From the NCBI GenBank assembly GCA_905235615.1, contig CAJOMB010000014.1:1-35448 (forward strand): DNA of 35,448 nucleotides, written 5' to 3'. Source of the DNA: an uncultured Bacteroidales bacterium (lineage in GTDB: Bacteria; Bacteroidota; Bacteroidia; Bacteroidales; UBA932). Made by a program: the position numbers and the translations under genes. Positions 31,855-35,448 of this stretch are shown in pieces (position 1 is the stretch's first letter; each line of letters starts with the position of its first letter). The notes under the pieces were generated by a model. It had not been told where the DNA came from and made no database searches. It saw only the letters and a list, made by a program, of their open reading frames with translations.

Positions 31855-32342
31855 TTTCTTCTCCTTGTCTTGTTTTGTGAGAGGCTTTCCGGAACGTTCA
31901 GGGGATTCAGTCCTCCCGTTCCCGAAGACCCGCTTTTGCGGTCCAGATAGCTTTGGAGGATAAGGGCGGCCGATATCTTGTCCACCGACCCCTTTTCCTG
32001 CCTCCTGCTTTTTTTCATGCCGCCGTCTATCTGCACCCGTTGGGCCAGTACGGAAGTGAAACGCTCATCTTCCAGTTGCACAGGCACCCCCGGGAAAGCT
32101 TTTTTGAGCCTGGGGAGGAAAGCGTCCACATCGGCCTGGGCCTCGGAGGGTTTTCCGTCCATGTTCACCGGATATCCAACTACAAAAGCCAAGATTGTCT
32201 GATTGGTGGCGTAATTTTTGAGATAATCTATTAACTTTGTAGAATCAATTGTATCCAGGGCAGAGGCAAAGATACCCAGAGGATCGCTGACGGCTACTCC
32301 CGTGCGCTTTCTCCCATAGTCTATGCCGATATATCTGTCCAT
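31851..32342 (-). CDS. ruvX: RuvX/YqgF-family nuclease (putative pre-16S rRNA processing)
   Basis: RNase H-fold protein of 163 residues thought to process the 5' end of 16S rRNA. Catalytic acids are D8 (YIGIDYG), E93 in EDERFTS and D121 in GSVDKISA. The ATG at 32342 (MDRYIGIDYG) is the family start; an upstream ATG at 32354 overlaps the -7 element. A basic C-terminal tail of about 25 residues (ending KTRRRK) extends beyond the usual end. It is followed by def with a 4-base overlap and is divergent from an M23 peptidase gene. Confidence 0.93.
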   Translation of the reverse strand: MDRYIGIDYGRKRTGVAVSDPLGIFASALDTIDSTKLIDYLKNYATNQTILAFVVGYPVNMDGKPSEAQADVDAFLPRLKKAFPGVPVQLEDERFTSVLAQRVQIDGGMKKSRRQEKGSVDKISAALILQSYLDRKSGSSGTGGLNPLNVPESLSQNKTRRRK

Positions 32343-32351
32343 TACAATTTG

Positions 32352-32359
32352 CAAAGGTA
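32352..32359 (-). promoter_or_regulatory. putative -7 element (TACCTTTG) of ruvX-def
   Basis: Minus-strand TACCTTTG ends 9 bases before the ruvX ATG, so the leader would be very short. It lies in the 25-base divergent gap to the M23 gene at 32368. Confidence 0.5.
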
Positions 32360-32367
32360 AGAATTTT

Positions 32368-33213
32368 ATGGAGAAATCAGATAAAAAACCGTCACGGAAC
32401 TATCGCCTGGCCCTCATCGACGCCGTTTCCCACGAGCGTCTGTGGAGCTTGCGCTTCACCAAGCCCATTTTCATCGGGGCGCTCGTTTCCGGCATAGTGG
32501 TGACGCTGGTGGCCTTTTACTGCCTCATAGCCTATACGCCCATCCGCACCTTCATTCCCGGTTATCCCGGGGCCCAGAGCCGCCGTCAGGCCGTTCAGAA
32601 TGCCCGGAAGATAGACTCCCTGGAAATGCGTCTGCTGCAGTGGGAACTGTACGCGGAGAACCTCCGACGCGTCGTTGCCGGAGAAACGCCCATCCGTTTG
32701 GACAGCGTCGTGCTGGGCCGCGAGGGCAGGCGTTCGGTAACGGATGCGCAGTACTATGCCATCCGGGATTCCCTCCTGAGGGCCGATGTCCAGAACCAGG
32801 AACAGTTCAACGTGGAAGAGGCGCCCAAGGGGAACCTTCCCATCGAGGCGCTGTCCTTCTTCCCGCCCGTCAAGGGTGTGGTGTCCGAGGGCTTCGACCG
32901 TGCGATGCATCCTTATGTGGACATTACGGCACCGGCCGGCAGTTCGGTTTCCGCCGTATTGGACGGCACGGTGGTGTTCACTTTCTGGGATTCGGAAGAA
33001 GGTTATCTGATGGTGCTCCAGCATGCCGGAGACATCCTTTCCGTGTATAAGCACAACCAGAAACTCCTGCATCAGCAGGGGGACGTTGTAAAGGCCGGAA
33101 CACCCATCGGCCTGTTGGCGGAATCTTCTTCCCTTACCAAGGGAAACCATCTTCACTTTGAGCTATGGTGCGAGGGACAGCCCATGGATCCGGTTCAGTT
33201 CATAAAGTTCTAG
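32368..33213 (+). CDS. membrane-anchored M23 peptidase
   Basis: A 281-residue cell-wall protein with a short cytosolic head, one transmembrane helix at about 33-56, a coiled-coil-like stretch (about 72-105) and an M23 domain at about 165-281. The metal site reads H181-P-Y-V-D185, with Tyr in place of the usual Gly between the ligands; H229 (VYKHN) and H261/H263 (GNHLHFE) are in place. It could be an active peptidase or an amidase activator. ATG 32368 is favoured, since an upstream in-frame extension runs into ruvX. It ends 1 base before dxr. Confidence 0.9.
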   Translation: MEKSDKKPSRNYRLALIDAVSHERLWSLRFTKPIFIGALVSGIVVTLVAFYCLIAYTPIRTFIPGYPGAQSRRQAVQNARKIDSLEMRLLQWELYAENLRRVVAGETPIRLDSVVLGREGRRSVTDAQYYAIRDSLLRADVQNQEQFNVEEAPKGNLPIEALSFFPPVKGVVSEGFDRAMHPYVDITAPAGSSVSAVLDGTVVFTFWDSEEGYLMVLQHAGDILSVYKHNQKLLHQQGDVVKAGTPIGLLAESSSLTKGNHLHFELWCEGQPMDPVQFIKF

Positions 33214-33214
33214 G

Positions 33215-34363
33215 ATGAAGAGAATAGCGATATTAGGTTCCACAGGGTCTATCGGAACCCAGACCCTGGATGTGGTGAGACAGCATCCGGAGCGTTTTGA
33301 GGTGGTCATGTTATCGGCCAACAACAGTGCGGAGCAACTTATCGAGCAGGCCCGCGCTTTCCATGTTCCCCATGTGGTCATCTGCAATCCCCGGAAGTTC
33401 CCTCAGGTGAAAGAGGCCCTTCCCGGAGTGGATGTGCAGTTGGGCATCGAGGCGGCCTGCGACCTGGTGCAGGCTCCCGAGGTGGATGTAGTGGTGGCCG
33501 CCATGGTGGGCTTCAGCGGGCTCCGGCCCACGCTCTCCGCCATCCGTGCCGGCAAGACCATCGCCCTCGCCAACAAGGAGACGCTGGTGGCGGCCGGCTC
33601 GTTGGTGATGGGGGAGGCCGCTCGCTTCCATGCACCCATCTATCCGGTGGATTCGGAGCATTCCGCCATCTTCCAATGCCTGTTGGGCGCGGGTGACAAC
33701 CCCGTCCGCCTGATCCATCTCACCGCTTCCGGCGGCCCTTTCCGTACCTGGGAGAAGGAGCGGATTGCATCGGCCACCAAAAACGAGGCGCTGAAGCATC
33801 CCAATTGGGACATGGGGGCCAAGATTACCATTGATTCCGCCACCATGATGAACAAGGGCTTTGAGGTCATCGAGGCCAAGTGGCTCTTCGGGGTGGAGGC
33901 TTCGCAGATTCACGTGGTGGTTCATCCGGAGTCCGTCATCCATTCCATGGTGGAGTTTGAGGACGGAGCGGTGATGGCGCAGCTGGGCTGTCCGGACATG
34001 CACATTCCCATCGCGCTGGCCATGGCCTATCCCACCCGCCTGCCATTGGACGGGAAAAGGCTGGATTTCAGCACCTTGGGCTCCCTCACTTTTGCAGAGC
34101 CGGACTGCAGGAAGTTCCCTTGCCTGCAGCTGGCCTTCGATGCCATCGGCCAGGGCGGAAACATCCCTTGCGCCATGAATGCCGCCAATGAGGTGGCGGT
34201 GGCGGCCTATCTGAAGGACACCATCCGCTTCTATGACATTCCCAGGATGATTTCCTCCGTGATGGAACGGACGGCTTTCGTGAAGAATCCGTCCCTTCAG
34301 GACATTTTTGACACGCATGGGGAGGCCACCTCCCTGACACAACATCTGATATCGGCCCTATGA
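33215..34363 (+). CDS. dxr: 1-deoxy-D-xylulose 5-phosphate reductoisomerase
   Basis: Second enzyme of the MEP isoprenoid pathway, converting DXP to MEP with NADPH. It has 382 residues. The NADPH loop GSTGSIG lies at 8-14, NKETLVAAG binds substrate, PVDSEHSAIFQC carries metal ligands, and TASGGPFRTW and MNKGFEVIEAKWLF are conserved. It feeds uppS (18583) and shares DXP with pdxJ (16959). Its TGA overlaps the rseP start. Confidence 0.97.
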   Translation: MKRIAILGSTGSIGTQTLDVVRQHPERFEVVMLSANNSAEQLIEQARAFHVPHVVICNPRKFPQVKEALPGVDVQLGIEAACDLVQAPEVDVVVAAMVGFSGLRPTLSAIRAGKTIALANKETLVAAGSLVMGEAARFHAPIYPVDSEHSAIFQCLLGAGDNPVRLIHLTASGGPFRTWEKERIASATKNEALKHPNWDMGAKITIDSATMMNKGFEVIEAKWLFGVEASQIHVVVHPESVIHSMVEFEDGAVMAQLGCPDMHIPIALAMAYPTRLPLDGKRLDFSTLGSLTFAEPDCRKFPCLQLAFDAIGQGGNIPCAMNAANEVAVAAYLKDTIRFYDIPRMISSVMERTAFVKNPSLQDIFDTHGEATSLTQHLISAL

Positions 34364-35448
34364 TGGTTCTCATGAAAGCCCTCCAGGTAATCCTGGCACT
34401 CTCTGTGCTTCTTTCACGAACTGGGGCACTTTCTGTGGGCCAAGCTGTTCCGCATCCGCGTGGACAAATTCTTCCTTTTTTTCGATGCGGGCGGTGTAAA
34501 ACTGTTCTCTACCCGCATGCACTGGTTCGTGAAGCTGGTGCCCGCCGCCGCCCGTTGGGAGACGGAGTACGGGATAGGCTGGCTGCCGCTTGGCGGTTAC
34601 TGCAAGATTGCCGGCATGGTGGACGAATCCATGGACACCGAGTCCCTGAAAGGGGAGCCGCAGCCCTGGGAGTTCCGTACCAAACCGGCCTGGCAGCGGC
34701 TTTTGGTAATGTCCGGCGGTGTGCTCAACAACTTCCTGCTGGCCGTCCTGCTGTTCTGCGGCATCCTGGCCATCTGGGGAGACAATTACCTGCCCAACCA
34801 GTATGCCGTCTATGTGAACGGGCTGGGGGAGACCATGGGTTTCCGCAGCGGTGACCGCATCCTCCGCTACGATGATTTCGAGCCCGCGGATTTTCTGAAT
34901 CTCCAGGCCGATCTGGCCCGCCGTCAGGTCTCCGCGGTGCAGGTCCTCCGCGGCACCGACACCCTTACACTGTATATGGATGAGCGCCTGATGGGGGAGG
35001 TGGTGAACACGCCCGGCGTGTTTGACGTAGCCCTGCCCTTTGTTGTGGACAGCCTCATGCCCACATCCCTGAATCTGGAAGCCGGCCTTGTGAAAGGAGA
35101 CCGGATTGTGGCGGTGGACGGCATGTCCACCCCTTACCTTCAGGACGCCCAGAAGATTCTGCGGGCCCGTCCGGGGGAGGAATTGCCTGTGACGGTGCTC
35201 CGGGAAGGGGACAGCCTGGCGTTCTCCCTGCAGGTGGATTCGCTGGGCCTGCTGGGAATCTATCCCAAGCCGATTTCCTTCGAACACAGGTCCTATTCCG
35301 TTGCCCGGTCCATTCCGGCGGGTTGCGCCCTGGCCTGGAATTCCGTGACGGGCTACCTTCGGGACCTCCGCTTGGTGGCCACGCCTTCTACCGGGGCCTA
35401 CAAGTCCGTGGGCAGTTTCATTGCCATCGGCCAGGTGTTCCCCTCTAC
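34363..35448 (+). CDS. rseP: RseP-family site-2 zinc metalloprotease, frameshifted and cut by the window end
   Basis: Intramembrane protease of the RseP/S2P type, which cuts anti-sigma factors and signal-peptide remnants. The N-terminus MVLMKALQVILALSVLL (34363 on) matches the family start. The next expected motif, HELGHF, lies in another frame (TTT CAC GAA from 34412). That frame has a TAA just upstream at 34388 and no ATG, GTG or TTG between it and HELGH. From there the protein stays open to the window end: HELGHFLWAKLF, YGIGWLPLGGYCKIAGM, RLLVMSGGVLNNFLLA and two PDZ-like regions. About two residues seem to be missing at the junction, which fits a 5-base or 2-base loss. It could be an assembly error, a true mutation or recoding. 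It follows dxr directly, as in relatives. Confidence 0.82.

Noticed and set aside
34400..34420. Confident call of programmed +1 frameshifting in rseP
   Set aside because: The CTT-T slip resembles the prfB site, but there is no stop in the A site and no Shine-Dalgarno-like sequence, and about two residues are missing. A deletion or assembly error is simpler.
34360..34854. Reading the start of rseP as a complete 164-residue protein
   Set aside because: After residue 17 the translation loses all family character, while the +1 frame continues RseP with HELGH and PDZ-like regions.
1..35448. Chi or KOPS explanation for the ATCGGCC heptamer
   Set aside because: The two orientations are about equally frequent across the window, whereas Chi and KOPS are strand-biased.
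1..35448. CRISPR array, prophage, insertion sequence
   Set aside because: No regularly spaced repeats, no transposase or integrase and no phage structural genes were seen on either strand.

Overview
The window reads as a chromosomal core segment of a member of the Bacteroidota, most likely Bacteroidales, with fairly high G+C (I estimate 55-58% by eye). Support comes from the promoter grammar (TTTG, about 19 bp, TAnnTTTG, best seen before the tRNA-His and gdhA genes), weak or absent Shine-Dalgarno sequences, many SPII lipoproteins, an Rpb6-like omega subunit beside bamD and recN, and the pdxJ<>nadK-uppS-bamA-ompH neighbourhood. I cannot name a genus. No phage, insertion sequence or CRISPR array is visible. 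The only accessory-looking gene is an AAA/DUF4143 ATPase next to tRNA-His.

Layout. 68-5169: miaB (minus) diverges from a lipoprotein-SPOR protein-rpoN operon, which converges on upp; radC lies upstream of upp. 5286-7070: an oxaloacetate decarboxylase alpha / pyruvate carboxylase B-like protein. 7168-8543: tRNA-His with promoter and terminator, then the ATPase gene bracketed by 12-bp direct repeats. 8612-17681 is one ten-gene minus-strand run (pdxJ, OmpH-like lipoprotein, glycosyltransferase, LysM/periplasmic-binding protein, trxB, bamD, omega, recN, Fur-family regulator, lipoprotein) with gaps of only a few bases except three (45, 58 and 9 bp). 17766-22549 on the plus strand is nadK-uppS-bamA-ompH. 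22602-23038 is the only long gene-free stretch; it holds a promoter-like element, stable hairpins and the gdhA promoter. 23039-24434: gdhA with a strong terminator. 24506-31299: M49-like lipoprotein, DASS/SLC13 carrier, outer-membrane porin, phosphohexomutase and a secreted M23/LysM peptidase, closely packed. 31300-35448: def and ruvX (minus) diverge from M23 peptidase-dxr-rseP, and rseP runs off the end.

Functionally the window is dominated by envelope biogenesis: undecaprenyl-PP synthesis (dxr, uppS), outer-membrane assembly (bamA, bamD, OmpH/Skp proteins), murein hydrolases and LysM/SPOR proteins, and surface glycosylation (glycosyltransferase, phosphohexomutase). Housekeeping genes (miaB, rpoN, upp, trxB, pdxJ, nadK, def, ruvX, recN, radC, gdhA) fill the rest.

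The main surprises are these. (1) The heptamer ATCGGCC/GGCCGAT occurs about 70 times, in both orientations and all reading frames, and rare codons are used to build it. (2) The essential-type gene rseP is frameshifted just before its HELGH zinc motif. (3) The carboxyltransferase protein has a biotinyl-like C-terminus with Tyr where the biotin-accepting Lys should be. (4) The M49-like lipoprotein has lost both zinc histidines (REVAK for HEVAH) yet leads a transporter-porin operon. (5) The stretch 22602-22950 is a candidate structured RNA or dispersed repeat.
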